Assembly (NCBI GenBank): GCA_028679075.1
Contig: JAJRCF010000007.1
Location: 27,552-91,551 of the forward strand
Reading direction: 5' to 3'
Length of the DNA: 64,000 nt
DNA from: Methanoregula sp.
GTDB taxonomy: Archaea; Halobacteriota; Methanomicrobia; Methanomicrobiales; Methanospirillaceae
Shown here: piece after piece, positions 8,066-17,200 of the stretch
Layout of the letters: every line of letters begins with the position of its first letter
Numbering within the stretch: position 1 is the stretch's first letter
Position numbers and translations under genes: made by a program
Notes under the pieces: model-generated
What the model saw: the letters and a program-made list of their open reading frames with translations, nothing else
Database searches by the model: none
Told to the model about the DNA's origin: nothing

Positions 8066-8512
8066 TCAGGGAGAAGGTGAATCATCCTGCGCTGGTGGGG
8101 AGACGGCAACCGGCTTGGCGGCAGGTGTCGCTGTTCCCGGCCGCGGGGCCGGTGATTTCTGCAGCAGCGGCATCCCATCCCGCCCGAGCTCGACAAGACC
8201 GGTGTCGCAGACCCGGAAGAACCGCCACGCGTATTCGGGCGAACAGATCCAGAGCTCGCGGGAAATTTCCCGGGATGACGGGAACATCTTCAGACCGGCG
8301 ATCTCCGCATGGGCCTCCCGCTCCAGCCATTGCAGGGTACACTTGATGTACCGCATACGCTTGATTTTTACCGGGGCATGACACGGAGGAATCGTGATGG
8401 AAAAATCGGCAAGCATCCCCGGCCCACGCTCATAGTACTGGACAATCCCGCGGGGCTTTGCGATCGTATCCGCTTTCTCAAGCGCCCGGATCGGGTGGCG
8501 GCCCCGGGTCAT
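8066..8512 (-). CDS. Conserved-looking hypothetical protein
   Basis: From ATG 8512 the product has 148 residues. The frame is open further upstream (to 8725) but that part is low-complexity R/S/T/P and reads like chance coding. GGAG lies about nine bases before 8512. The core carries IKCTLQWLEREAHAEIA, SREISRELWICSPEYAWRFF and a GLVELGRDG segment, which has the look of a folded alpha/beta domain. The C-terminal 30 residues are P/A-rich and probably disordered. I have seen similar sequences among methanogen hypothetical proteins but know no function. Confidence 0.55.
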   Translation of the reverse strand: MTRGRHPIRALEKADTIAKPRGIVQYYERGPGMLADFSITIPPCHAPVKIKRMRYIKCTLQWLEREAHAEIAGLKMFPSSREISRELWICSPEYAWRFFRVCDTGLVELGRDGMPLLQKSPAPRPGTATPAAKPVAVSPPAQDDSPSP

Positions 8513-8973
8513 GTCAGGGCTCCGCAGGGAACGGGATACCAAAAGTAAATTCTGATTAGCGCCGGATCGTTCCGGTCTACCCGGGCCGGAAAAATCCCGG
8601 CGGCCGGCCCGGGTCTTATGATCGTATGGAGTGATGAGTGTGCGATGTGAGGTTCTCCTTGTTTGTTGTTCCGACCCTGGATCCTGCACTGTGGAGGAGC
8701 GTGGGGTCATCGGACGATTCTGCAAATGTTATATTCAAACATATATACGCTTTTTAGTATGCTCCTGTGACCGGCAATACGGGCTGGTCTCACCCGCGTC
8801 CACAGTATACTTCCCCAGACGCCACCTCCCAGTACCGGACATACATCCGGATAATTATTATTAACATTTCAAAATTGTTAATTATAAAAAGTTACTAACA
8901 GGTGACCGTATGCACCACGGGATCGTACAACCCTGCACCCGGTTCCATGACAGGGAACCATTCAGGATTTTTT

Positions 8974-9822
8974 ATGATTGATATCAGCACGATAGACTGG
9001 AACCAGGCCTGGAAAGAGATCGAACAGGAGAAGAAAGAGAAGAACGAGTTCGCCAGTTGTACGGAGCGGTGGAAGGACCGCGAGCGGTGCAGGAAATTCA
9101 ACCTGAAAATACAGGAGGATAACTGGAAGCAGGCTTGGGAACGGATCCACACCATGAAGTGCACCCCCTCGTCCCGGGTGCTCGATATTGGTGCCGGCCC
9201 CGGGACGCTTGCCATTCCCCTATCCGGGATTGTCCGTCATGTTACCGCGGTCGAGCCTTCCCCCGGGATGCTCGAATGCCTGCACGAGAACATGAAGGAG
9301 CGGGAGATCATCAATATCTCGACTATCCAGAAAAAATGGGAGGATGTCGACCCCGCAACGGATCTCGATGGGCCGTACGACGTGGTTGTGGCGTCCTACT
9401 CGCTGGGAGTACAGGACCTCCGGGCGGCTCTTGAAAAGATGGATGCGGTCTCTGCGAAATACGCTTACATCTTCTGGTTTGCCCACCTGATGTCACCCCG
9501 CTTCCAGCATTATCATGCAATCTGGGAAGAACTCTTCGGCGTACCCCCGTCCCCCCGGCACACCCCCAATATTATTTTCAACCTGCTCAACCAGATGGGG
9601 ATCTACGCCAATGTCGAGATATCCCGCACAGAAAACATCACCCGGTTTCCAGGTATTTCGGACGCGGTCGCCGACCAGCGGGAGGCCCTGAATCTCACCG
9701 ATGACCGGCAGGTCTCGGTCCTCGCAGAATACCTTGAAAAATTCCTGCTCAAAGAAAACGGGCAATACCTCCTGAAAAGCAAGTCCTACCAGGCCAAGAT
9801 ATGGTGGGAGAAGGAGAGCTGA
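8974..9822 (+). CDS. Class I SAM-dependent methyltransferase (paralogue 1)
   Basis: The product has 282 residues. Motif I is VLDIGAGPG (about residues 69-77), followed by VTAVEPSPGML (motif II acidic residue) and a PYDVVVASYSL motif IV-like segment. The C-terminus ends AKIWWEKES; the other two paralogues also end in AHIWW. The substrate is unknown. Earlier in-frame starts exist (GTG 8902, ATG 8944); I chose 8974 because upstream residues show no domain. A TATA-like run with TTGTTAATTATAAAAAG is at 8875-8891. This copy is the most divergent of the three and stands alone. Confidence 0.75.
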   Translation: MIDISTIDWNQAWKEIEQEKKEKNEFASCTERWKDRERCRKFNLKIQEDNWKQAWERIHTMKCTPSSRVLDIGAGPGTLAIPLSGIVRHVTAVEPSPGMLECLHENMKEREIINISTIQKKWEDVDPATDLDGPYDVVVASYSLGVQDLRAALEKMDAVSAKYAYIFWFAHLMSPRFQHYHAIWEELFGVPPSPRHTPNIIFNLLNQMGIYANVEISRTENITRFPGISDAVADQREALNLTDDRQVSVLAEYLEKFLLKENGQYLLKSKSYQAKIWWEKES

Positions 9823-9931
9823 TAAGTCCAAAAAACCAATCCATCCGCGTACCCTTTCTTGAGAACAGGATAAAGAGATCCTGAAAAGCACAACAACACC
9901 GGCTTCCGGTCCCGGTTATCCCGGCATCCGG

Positions 9932-10744
9932 TTAACCAAAATAATACACGCCCATCATGAGCCCCGAAGTCGGATACCGGGGCGCTCCCGGGAAACTCAC
10001 CGGGTCCAGCAGGACGACCGGCGGAACTGTCGGTCTCGCATCTTTGGGATCTTCCGGAATGATCTCCACTTCCGATGACCAGATCATCATCCCCATGCAT
10101 GAGGCGAGCCCGAAGAGACAGATGAACGTTGTGGAGTGTGTATATCCGGTCGCCAGGTACTGGAAAGCGAGGACGATACCGGCCACCGAGCCATAATAGT
10201 AATGGAACTGCGCGATCCTCCGGTCGTTGGCATCACAGGGCCGGATCGATCCGGAGACCTTCATGGTACTGAACGGGAAAAATGGCGTAATCCCCTTCCT
10301 GGTACAGAGGTCTTCGACCAGATGCAGGACCATGCCAAGCATCACGCCCGACAGAAACATGATTGAGATCCCCAGTGCTGTTCCCTGCAAAAAGATAGAC
10401 GCCGGGACCAGCAGGAAGCCTGCAAGGACTGCCCAGAGCAGCACAATTCCCGGGACAGAGTGTGTCAGCCATTTGTCCCTGGTATCAAAAGTACGCCCGG
10501 TCAGGTGCCGGTAGAAAGAGCAGAGCAGAGGTGTGCATATGAAACTGCCAAACAGGGTCACTATCCATGCAAATACCCGGACCTGAATCCCCTTTGGTCT
10601 TTTCATCTGGACGTCCGGCAGGATGGCACCAATACAGGCACCAGTGCAGATAACGAATATCAATACCGGAGACGCCGGCACCAGCGCACTGCATAGGATA
10701 AGTGTACAGAGAATTGTCAGTGCGATATGGTGCCGGGTGATCAT
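9932..10744 (-). CDS. DUF457/YdjM-like membrane-bound metal-dependent hydrolase
   Basis: The product has 270 residues with about seven hydrophobic segments. Family signatures are visible: GAILPDVQ near residue 40, LTHSVPG near 100, and HLVEDLCTRKGITPFFPF near 155-172, matching the LPD, TH and H-D/E-x-x-T-x-x-G pattern of the YdjM group. Members are inner-membrane proteins with putative metal-dependent hydrolase activity and poorly known substrates. The acidic residue normally second in LPDxD is Q here. It stands alone between a methyltransferase and Mop. Confidence 0.7.
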   Translation of the reverse strand: MITRHHIALTILCTLILCSALVPASPVLIFVICTGACIGAILPDVQMKRPKGIQVRVFAWIVTLFGSFICTPLLCSFYRHLTGRTFDTRDKWLTHSVPGIVLLWAVLAGFLLVPASIFLQGTALGISIMFLSGVMLGMVLHLVEDLCTRKGITPFFPFSTMKVSGSIRPCDANDRRIAQFHYYYGSVAGIVLAFQYLATGYTHSTTFICLFGLASCMGMMIWSSEVEIIPEDPKDARPTVPPVVLLDPVSFPGAPRYPTSGLMMGVYYFG

Positions 10745-11050
10745 GGCGGTTGCTCCGGTTCACGACCAGGATTGTGTGACTCCCAGTCTCCTTGGCATTT
10801 GTGTGAGTGTATGAGTCCACGGCATATCCTAATATTTCAGGTGGACACTCACTATGTTGCGCTTTTCCGGATTATAATGATTATCTTTTACTTATTCAAA
10901 TTGTTAACATAAATTAATTAATAAATTCCCGGGGTAAGAGATTATTTCCTGCAAAAAATACATACTTCTGTCTCGGTTGCCGGACTGTCTGCAGGACACG
11001 GGGCTGCAGTATTATTAACAGGAGAATAAATTTTTACAAAAAAGGGAGAG
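10745..11050. other. Intergenic region between a DUF457 gene and mop
   Basis: I see no gene. The AT-rich core at about 10870-10925 contains TTGTTAACATAAATTAATTA, similar to elements upstream of the pilins and the first methyltransferase. It probably includes the promoter of the minus-strand membrane protein gene and the 3' end signals of mop. Confidence 0.45.
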
Positions 11051-11260
11051 TTAATCGACCGCTACCATCACTTCGGAGGCCTTGACCACTGCGTACACCT
11101 TCGACCCTTCCTTCAGTTTCAGGGATTCTGCCGAGTGGGTTGTGATGGAGGAGACCATCTCGTTGCCCCCGGCGATGGTGATCACGACTTCGGTACTGAC
11201 CGGGCCCTTCTTGAGGGACTTCACGGTGCCCGCAATCTGGTTTCGTGCACTGATCTTCAT
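11051..11260 (-). CDS. mop: Molbindin (Mop/TOBE domain), copy 1
   Basis: This small 69-residue protein starts MKISARNQIAGTV and contains ITTHSAESLKLKEGSKVYAVVKASEVMV, the hallmark of molybdenum-pterin/molybdate-binding TOBE domains. Such proteins form hexamers that bind and store MoO4 or WO4 in the cytoplasm (family knowledge). I prefer the inner ATG 11260 over 11272 because the second copy in this window begins at the matching residue. It is almost identical to the copy at 25405, differing in a handful of residues. It lies divergently upstream of the methyltransferase/FmdE operon, suggesting a metal-related context. Confidence 0.9.
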   Translation of the reverse strand: MKISARNQIAGTVKSLKKGPVSTEVVITIAGGNEMVSSITTHSAESLKLKEGSKVYAVVKASEVMVAVD

Positions 11261-11376
11261 GGTTTTCACCATGCCATAGTATACATGGATAGCAATAAAG
11301 CTTCGCCCATCAACAGATCCATAAAATCCCGTGGTAAAAACAGATCGTTGATTAGGGTAAAAGTTAGTGTAATACT

Positions 11377-12288
11377 ATGAACGCGGGTCCAGCCACAACA
11401 CCGGATACTTTCACATTATTGCCCGCAGTGGAAAATGCCTGCGGCACGATCTCGTTTCGCGAGCGGTGGCGCCAGTTGAAACTCGCCCATTGCGCTGTCC
11501 CCAACTACGGCAGCTCCCGCCAGTTCTGGGGCAATAAGAAGAAGATCCACACGGTATACTTAAAAGGCGATGGCAGACATGATGAAAAGACCAATGCCCG
11601 TCTTGCGGCCATGAATATTCCCGATGGTTCGCGGGTTCTTGACATCGGTGCCGGCCCGGGAACGTATGCCATCCCGCTTGCAAAGAAGCATTGCAAGGTA
11701 ACGGTTATCGAACCCTCACCCGTCATGCGGGAGATGCTTGAGGCCCGGATAAAAAAAGAGAAGATCAAAAATATTACCGTCATCCCCAAACGCTGGGAGG
11801 ATGTGAACCCTGCTGAACTCGGCGCCCCGTTCGATGCCGTCATCGCATCGTTCTCGCTAACGATGATGGATATAGGGGAGGCGCTTCTCAAGATGCATGC
11901 AAGCTGCAACGGAACTGTGCACCTCTTCTGGTTCCTGACATCGCCGGCATGGGCACAGGTCAACAAAGACCTCTGGCCGCACCTCCACGGGGGGATTTTT
12001 CCCGGCGAGCCTACCGCGGACTGGCTCTGGCAGATCCTGTACGAGATGGGGATCTGTGCAAGCATCCAGCCGGAATCCCAGGTCTCGGTTTCACGGTATG
12101 CTGATGTAGACGAAGCAGTCGTTGAGTTCCGGCAGCGCCTGAACTGCACGACACCGGCCCATGAAGAGATCGTCAGGAATTATTTCCATACGGTCCTGCG
12201 ACAGGATGGGGACAGTCTCATTCTCGGGAACGGAACACGCAGTGCCCATATCTGGTGGAACACCATGGACCAGCAGGACGTGACATGA
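11377..12288 (+). CDS. Class I SAM-dependent methyltransferase (paralogue 2)
   Basis: The product has 303 residues. Motif I VLDIGAGPG is at about residues 87-95, followed by VTVIEPSPVM and PFDAVIASFSLTMMD. The C-terminal half carries HLFWFLTSPAWA, LWPHLHGG and LWQILYEMGI, all shared with the third paralogue. A second family mark is the closing AHIWW. It is the first gene of a three-gene set with the FmdE-type gene and paralogue 3; the following FmdE start lies about 40 bases after its stop. It could methylate a small-molecule thiol, metal or cofactor, but nothing in the sequence fixes the substrate. Confidence 0.8.
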   Translation: MNAGPATTPDTFTLLPAVENACGTISFRERWRQLKLAHCAVPNYGSSRQFWGNKKKIHTVYLKGDGRHDEKTNARLAAMNIPDGSRVLDIGAGPGTYAIPLAKKHCKVTVIEPSPVMREMLEARIKKEKIKNITVIPKRWEDVNPAELGAPFDAVIASFSLTMMDIGEALLKMHASCNGTVHLFWFLTSPAWAQVNKDLWPHLHGGIFPGEPTADWLWQILYEMGICASIQPESQVSVSRYADVDEAVVEFRQRLNCTTPAHEEIVRNYFHTVLRQDGDSLILGNGTRSAHIWWNTMDQQDVT

Positions 12289-12326
12289 CAGGTCCGCACG
12301 AACACGATTTAAAATATGGTGAAACC

Positions 12327-12884
12327 ATGAGCGATTACGAAGTTTTATTCAACAAGGCAAAGGCATTCCACGGTCATGTTTGTCCGGGGATAGTCCTTGG
12401 GACGCGGCTGACCATTGCAGGGATGCGGGAACTGGGTATGAACCCCCATGAATCCCAGCGCAACCTTATCATCTACATGGAGATCGACCGGTGCGGGGCG
12501 GATGCCGTCCAGGCGATCACGGGATGTTCACTCGGCCACCGCTCCTTAAAGCACAGGGACTTTGGGAAATTTGCCGCCACATTTGTCGACCTCGCAACAA
12601 GAAAAGCCGTCAGGGTGGCAGTCCACGAGAAGAAACGGGCCGAGCACGACAAGCTCGATCCAAAGGACGTGATCAGGATCCTCGGGGAATGCCCGGAAGA
12701 GGAGATCCTGAAGATCGAGAGGGTATCGATCGATATTCCCGATGACGATATCCCGGGATTCCCCCATGGAAAAGCGGTCTGCAGTGTCTGCGGGGAGCAG
12801 GTCATGGACAACCGGCACATCGTTGTGGACGGCAAGGTTATGTGTAAGAACTGCGGAACGAAATCGTATTATACGGTGCTTTGA
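12327..12884 (+). CDS. FmdE-family protein with C-terminal zinc ribbon
   Basis: The product has 185 residues from ATG 12327, chosen because GGTGA precedes it and the family starts close to this point. FHGHVCPGIVLGTR at about residues 14-27 and DRCGADAVQAITGCSLGHR at about 54-72 match the FmdE domain, which contains conserved His and Cys ligands. CSVCG and CKNCG near residues 152-178 form a zinc ribbon. FmdE was named from the formylmethanofuran dehydrogenase operon, but it is not an established catalytic subunit and its function is open. It is flanked on both sides by paralogous methyltransferases, so a joint metal- or cofactor-related role is plausible (inference). Confidence 0.9.
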   Translation: MSDYEVLFNKAKAFHGHVCPGIVLGTRLTIAGMRELGMNPHESQRNLIIYMEIDRCGADAVQAITGCSLGHRSLKHRDFGKFAATFVDLATRKAVRVAVHEKKRAEHDKLDPKDVIRILGECPEEEILKIERVSIDIPDDDIPGFPHGKAVCSVCGEQVMDNRHIVVDGKVMCKNCGTKSYYTVL

Positions 12885-12887
12885 ATC

Positions 12888-13775
12888 TTGAAAGAATTCT
12901 GCCGGTCGGCAACGGGTCCCATCATCCCCCCGCAACCGGATCCCCGGTACTGGCGCGACATCTGGCGGCAGATGAAACTCGCCCGGATGGCAACGCCGGG
13001 ATTTGAGGGTGCGGGTGCGTACTGGAGCAACCGGAAGAACGTGACCGAACATGTAAAGGGCCGTACCCGCCAGTCCTGGCAGGGAAACGTGGACGCACAG
13101 TTCAGGGCTATGAACATCCCTGCCGGTGCCCGCGTCCTCGATATCGGGGGAGGGACCGGGACCCACGCGGTCCCCCTTGCGATAATGGGCTGCGATGTCA
13201 CCATGGTCGAACCCTCTGATGCCATGCGTGAAGAACTGCAGAAGAACCTAACTGCTTCGGGAGCCGGACCGCTCGCAGTGATACCCGCCCGGTGGGAGGA
13301 CGTCTCCCGGGAAGAGCTTGGCGATCCGTTCGACATTGTGATGGCATCTTATTCCCTCTCCATGATGGATATCGGTGAGGCCCTCGAAAAGATGCAGGCC
13401 TGCTGCCGGGGGACCGTCCACCTCTTCTGGTTCCTCACCCCGCCGTCATGGGCACGGGTCAGCCGGGACCTCTGGCCCCGGCTGTATGGCAGGGAATATC
13501 CGGGTGAACCCCTCGCGGACTGCCTCTGGCAGATCCTGTACGAGATGGGGATCTATGCCAGCCTGACAACAGAGCGCAAGACCGAGACTGTTTACCGGAG
13601 TGTTGAGGACGCAGTGGGGGAATATTCCCGGCGCCTGAACCGTTCAACAAAAGAACAGGAAAAGATCCTGGGGGAATATTTCAGACAACAACTCCGTCCC
13701 TGCGGCAAAGGGTTTGAACTGGACGGGGTGTCCTGCAGTGCCCATATCTGGTGGGATCCGGCAGGCCGCCGCTGA
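12888..13775 (+). CDS. Class I SAM-dependent methyltransferase (paralogue 3)
   Basis: The product has 295 residues, with TTG 12888 as the likely start three bases after the FmdE stop. Motif I is VLDIGGGTG (about residues 83-91), then VTMVEPSDAM and PFDIVMASYSLSMMD. HLFWFLTPPSWA, LWPRLYG and LWQILYEMGI mirror paralogue 2, so the pair arose by duplication around the fmdE gene or spread with it. It ends with AHIWWDPAG. Tight spacing implies translation together with FmdE. Confidence 0.8.
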   Translation: MKEFCRSATGPIIPPQPDPRYWRDIWRQMKLARMATPGFEGAGAYWSNRKNVTEHVKGRTRQSWQGNVDAQFRAMNIPAGARVLDIGGGTGTHAVPLAIMGCDVTMVEPSDAMREELQKNLTASGAGPLAVIPARWEDVSREELGDPFDIVMASYSLSMMDIGEALEKMQACCRGTVHLFWFLTPPSWARVSRDLWPRLYGREYPGEPLADCLWQILYEMGIYASLTTERKTETVYRSVEDAVGEYSRRLNRSTKEQEKILGEYFRQQLRPCGKGFELDGVSCSAHIWWDPAGRR

Positions 13776-13962
13776 CACCGGGTGCGGTACTGCGCCGACA
13801 TGATGTTCACACACATTTTTTTAATTTACATACCCGGTAGCACCGGTCATCCCGGTTCCGGATACCCGATCAGGTAAGTCAATAATTTCTCCTGAACAAA
13901 TACAAAAGATCAACAATTATAATTAAAACAAAATTTTTATAACCCCTTCCCGATCTCCATGT

Positions 13963-14340
13963 ATGCCCGCAGCAAAGATGATACAGGAATCTGGGCTGGC
14001 GCTTCCCGGGCTGTATCGGGTTGATACCGTACGGACCTGGCACATTGTTCTGTTCACCCTAATCCTCGGCAGCCTCTTCCTGCTGGATATCGGGACAACC
14101 CAGATCATTCTCCGGATGGGGGGCGTGGAACTCAATCCCCTGATGACCAGGATCGTGACAAACCCGGCACTGCACCTTGCAATCAAGTCTGTGGTCCTGC
14201 TGGCGGCAGTACTCGTGGCAACACTGGTAGAACGGTATGTACGGGGGTCCAGCATTTACCTTTACGGCATCCTGATCCCGCTGTACATCATCGTCCTGGT
14301 CAACAACCTCTTCGTTATCCTGCCCCGGCTGCTGCTGTGA
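13963..14340 (+). CDS. Small membrane protein, DUF5658-like
   Basis: The product has 125 residues with three predicted membrane helices (about 27-47, 68-86 and 95-120). The pattern LLDIGTTQIILRMGGVELNP followed by a second helix fits small archaeal membrane proteins of the DUF5658 type, where a D-x-x-T and an E-x-N-P are conserved. Its role is unknown. An AT-rich promoter stretch lies at 13900-13945. It converges with the pilin-like gene at 14346. Confidence 0.65.
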   Translation: MPAAKMIQESGLALPGLYRVDTVRTWHIVLFTLILGSLFLLDIGTTQIILRMGGVELNPLMTRIVTNPALHLAIKSVVLLAAVLVATLVERYVRGSSIYLYGILIPLYIIVLVNNLFVILPRLLL

Positions 14341-14345
14341 TTTTG

Positions 14346-15320
14346 TCAGTAGGCCCCGATTTTGATATCGGTTGTCTCAATGATCAGCGTCATGTTGGGA
14401 TAGCCAGTATCTCTTTTAAACGTCAGCAGGGTTTCATGCTCCGAAAGAGGCGTTATCATAACATTGTCGCATTGACTCAGTTTTTCAACGCTGGTCACAT
14501 TCACCGATTGCCATAATGTTGCATTCCATACTGTTGCATTCCTGAAACGATCCGGGGGGGTATCGATGCTCAGGTACATACTGGTAGCGTAGGTAATCGG
14601 TTCTTCAGTATGCACAGAACTGTTCAGACGCAGCATCCCGTTCCCGTTACCGCTGATATGGGAATGCCGGCTGTCCGGCGTGATATTTACTACGCGGATC
14701 TTTATCGAAGAGCAGTTTTGATTACCGGTAATTTCCGATACTGAACGGACATGTTCCACCTCCACAAGGGATGCCGCGAGCCCGTACGTAACATCGCTCC
14801 AGCGATAGAACTCCAGCGGGGTGGACAGGTTGCGTTCGGTATTCAGGACATAGGTATTACCATACATCCATCCATAGCCCTGGTCCTGCCAGAAATTATT
14901 CACCGGTTTATAGGAAAATTTCACGAGACTGAAATTATGTACTATCCCAGGGTAGGGAGTCCCGAGGCCGTCAGGTGTGTTGTTGGTCCAATTGAGCCGG
15001 AAGTACCCGGTGGAGGAGGTATCAAGGGGAGAGGCATTCCAGATCTTCAGTTCCCCGCCGGATTTTACCGGGTCAAAGGCAAACTCCCCACCCCCCAGCG
15101 GGATGGGTTCGGATAATCTTATCTCCTTTTTCATGGACACGGCAGTATCGATATCCGAGGAAAATTTTAAGAAGCCGGTCTCGACCTCCTTGATGTGGGA
15201 GATCTCGGACTGTGCTTTCATGGAGGGAACGTAATACGCGTTCCATGCGGCAAAAAACGTCACTGCGACAGCAAGGATGAGCATCACCGCAATGACCGGG
15301 GCAACGGCATCGTCTCTCAT
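14346..15320 (-). CDS. Pilin-like secreted protein (minor pilin candidate)
   Basis: The product has 324 residues. It starts MRDDAVAPVIAVMLILAV, a class III-like leader with a short charged segment and a single hydrophobic helix. The rest is predicted extracellular, with a C-terminal strand-rich part. Its start overlaps the stop of the upstream gene by four bases, so the two minus-strand genes form a pair. They sit divergently to the pilin-ATPase operon at 16 kb. A minor or priming pilin is a fair guess from the context. Confidence 0.75.
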   Translation of the reverse strand: MRDDAVAPVIAVMLILAVAVTFFAAWNAYYVPSMKAQSEISHIKEVETGFLKFSSDIDTAVSMKKEIRLSEPIPLGGGEFAFDPVKSGGELKIWNASPLDTSSTGYFRLNWTNNTPDGLGTPYPGIVHNFSLVKFSYKPVNNFWQDQGYGWMYGNTYVLNTERNLSTPLEFYRWSDVTYGLAASLVEVEHVRSVSEITGNQNCSSIKIRVVNITPDSRHSHISGNGNGMLRLNSSVHTEEPITYATSMYLSIDTPPDRFRNATVWNATLWQSVNVTSVEKLSQCDNVMITPLSEHETLLTFKRDTGYPNMTLIIETTDIKIGAY

Positions 15321-15760
15321 GGGCCGATCCTCCCTGTATAGATCACGGTCCTGGGTGTAACGAGTTTGACGCTCTCATTACCCAGGAGATCCTGTTTCAT
15401 TTTCACGGTGATGTTACTCCCAAGATCGAATACATCTTTGTCCGGCACCAGCAGGAACTGAGTATTTGGATTTGTATAGGTCTCATTATAGCGGTAGGAT
15501 TCCCGCCAGGTATCATTACCGACAATACCGACAATAACTGAAAGATCCTCTGCCTTCACCCAGTCCCCGCCTTTATGCCAGAGCGTGATATTCCGCGTGT
15601 CATTGCTCATCTTGATCGTAATGCCCGGGTCGCGGTCGGTCGGGAGATAATTATACAGAACTGTAGAAAAAACCGCGAGCAGCACGATAACAAGGGCGAC
15701 CATAAGCATCTCCCCGACAACTTCGGAAACCCCGGAATCCCCCTGATAGTTATGCAGCAT
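15317..15760 (-). CDS. Short pilin-like protein
   Basis: From ATG 15760 the product has 147 residues. GAGGTGG ends a few bases before this ATG; the upstream alternatives (15820, 15772) lack such a site. The leader MLHNYQGDSG precedes VSEVVGEMLMVALVIVLLAV, a pilin helix. TLWHKGGDWVKAEDLSV carries the HxGGD-like motif of short archaeal pilins. It is translationally coupled to the longer pilin-like gene downstream. Confidence 0.8.
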   Translation of the reverse strand: MLHNYQGDSGVSEVVGEMLMVALVIVLLAVFSTVLYNYLPTDRDPGITIKMSNDTRNITLWHKGGDWVKAEDLSVIVGIVGNDTWRESYRYNETYTNPNTQFLLVPDKDVFDLGSNITVKMKQDLLGNESVKLVTPRTVIYTGRIGP

Positions 15761-15899
15761 TGGCCACCTCATTTTTATGTTCCGGTTATGTACCTGCCGG
15801 GTAATGGGTAATCGGAGCATCGTTGCAGTGATTGTTTATGAAGGGGAATTTTTCCATATTCAGCACCAGGTATTAAAAAATTCTTTAGTTGCAGTACTA

Positions 15900-16048
15900 A
15901 TGTTAAATCTTAACCTTTAATTAATGGTAATTGTAAATATGATTTACTAAACATTGTTCCGGATACCTCCATAATCAATAGAAACAATAGAAAAAATTCA
16001 ATTTATAATTAGTGTGTCCGGCCGTCCCTGAAAAATTACGAGTGTACC
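15900..16048 (+). promoter_or_regulatory. AT-rich divergent promoter region of the second pilus cluster
   Basis: The segment is AT-rich with TTTAATTAATGGTAATTG near 15917-15935 and runs of A and T to about 16010. It lies between two divergent pilin-like operons and probably holds promoters for both. No ORF is seen. Confidence 0.4.
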
Positions 16049-16678
16049 ATGAGAATCAAATCTGATGATGGTGTTTCCCCGGTTGTTGGCGTCATGCTTA
16101 TGCTTGCAGTGACGGTGATCATCGCCGCCATTGTCAGCGCAGCCGCGGGGGGATTGTCCGGTACCGAGAAGAAAGCCCCTTCGGCGATCCTCGAAGTGCA
16201 CTTCTACGATAACCGGTCATATGGCGGAGGTGTATTCTCTTCCGATACCATGACCATCGAGCACATGAGCGGGAATCCCCTCCAGACAAAGGATCTCAGT
16301 ATCGCCACGTACTTCAGGAACGCATCCGGCCTGATCAAGGGATCCCTCATGGGCGAGAAGTCTGTACCCGTGGGATCGCAGAATTGCGGCGTCCTATACA
16401 TCAATAATCCGGACCGGTTCGGGGAACCGCGGCAGGATTCCGGGATCACCGGGTACCAGAACTGGTTCGGGAACTCGTCGGCAGTGCTGATGCCGGGTGA
16501 TATGCTCGTGACCCCTGCCCAGTACTTTGGATCATCAAATAATACTGCTCTCCATCAGATTCTCACGATTGATCCCGATGCCGATCCTGCATATCGGGCC
16601 GGCGCGGTTGTCAATGTGAAGATTGTACACATCCCCACCGGGCAGGTGATCTTTGACAAAGACGTGGTGGTTATTTGA
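16049..16678 (+). CDS. Archaeal type IV pilin-like protein, long form
   Basis: The product has 209 residues. MRIKSDDG precedes VSPVVGVMLMLAVTVIIAA. The C-terminal segment VNVKIVHIPTGQVIFDKDV matches the terminal module of the long pilins in the 0-5 kb cluster, so this is a diverged paralogue. It is the first gene of an operon with a short pilin, a secretion ATPase and a membrane platform protein. Its stop overlaps the next start (TTGA). Confidence 0.85.
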   Translation: MRIKSDDGVSPVVGVMLMLAVTVIIAAIVSAAAGGLSGTEKKAPSAILEVHFYDNRSYGGGVFSSDTMTIEHMSGNPLQTKDLSIATYFRNASGLIKGSLMGEKSVPVGSQNCGVLYINNPDRFGEPRQDSGITGYQNWFGNSSAVLMPGDMLVTPAQYFGSSNNTALHQILTIDPDADPAYRAGAVVNVKIVHIPTGQVIFDKDVVVI

Positions 16679-17181
16679 AACAGACTGGCTCCTCTGATCA
16701 TGCAGTCTCCCCGGTTGTCGGTGTGATGCTGATGCTTGCGGTGACCGTCATGGTTGCTGCGCTCGTAAGCACGTATGCCGGTGGGTTTTCCGGAGGATCA
16801 GAGAAAAGCCCCCAGAGTTCGATCCGGGCAACTCCCACCCTTTTACAGGACCGGATTTATTTCGAGCATAATGGCGGCGACCCGTTCATGCTCAGCTCTG
16901 TCAGGGTGGTATTGCGGGCCAACGATAATACCACCTCCTTTTCGGTCAACGATGCGGGAAGTACTCTCGTCAGTGCGTTCAGGGAAGTGGGCAACACCGG
17001 CAGCACTTCCGATACCACCATCCAGGCCGGGGATACCTTTTTTGTCCAGGCTGCGAACGGGGATAACCAGACCTGGATGAAATTCGGGAGCATGATCCTG
17101 ACGAACAACACCCGGATCACGTGGCTGATCGTGGACAAGGAAACCAGCAAGTCCATCTCATCGGGTTCGTTCTATCTCTGA
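16675..17181 (+). CDS. Archaeal type IV pilin-like protein, short form
   Basis: The product has 168 residues, starting with TTG overlapping the previous stop. AVSPVVGVMLMLAVTVMVAAL is the pilin helix and IYFEHNGGDPFML carries the HxGGD motif. It repeats the long-short pairing seen in the first cluster. The close link to ATPase and platform genes suggests that this pair forms the core filament of the apparatus, while the first cluster provides variants (inference). Confidence 0.85.
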   Translation: MKQTGSSDHAVSPVVGVMLMLAVTVMVAALVSTYAGGFSGGSEKSPQSSIRATPTLLQDRIYFEHNGGDPFMLSSVRVVLRANDNTTSFSVNDAGSTLVSAFREVGNTGSTSDTTIQAGDTFFVQAANGDNQTWMKFGSMILTNNTRITWLIVDKETSKSISSGSFYL

Positions 17182-17200
17182 AAATGTGATACGGGGTACC

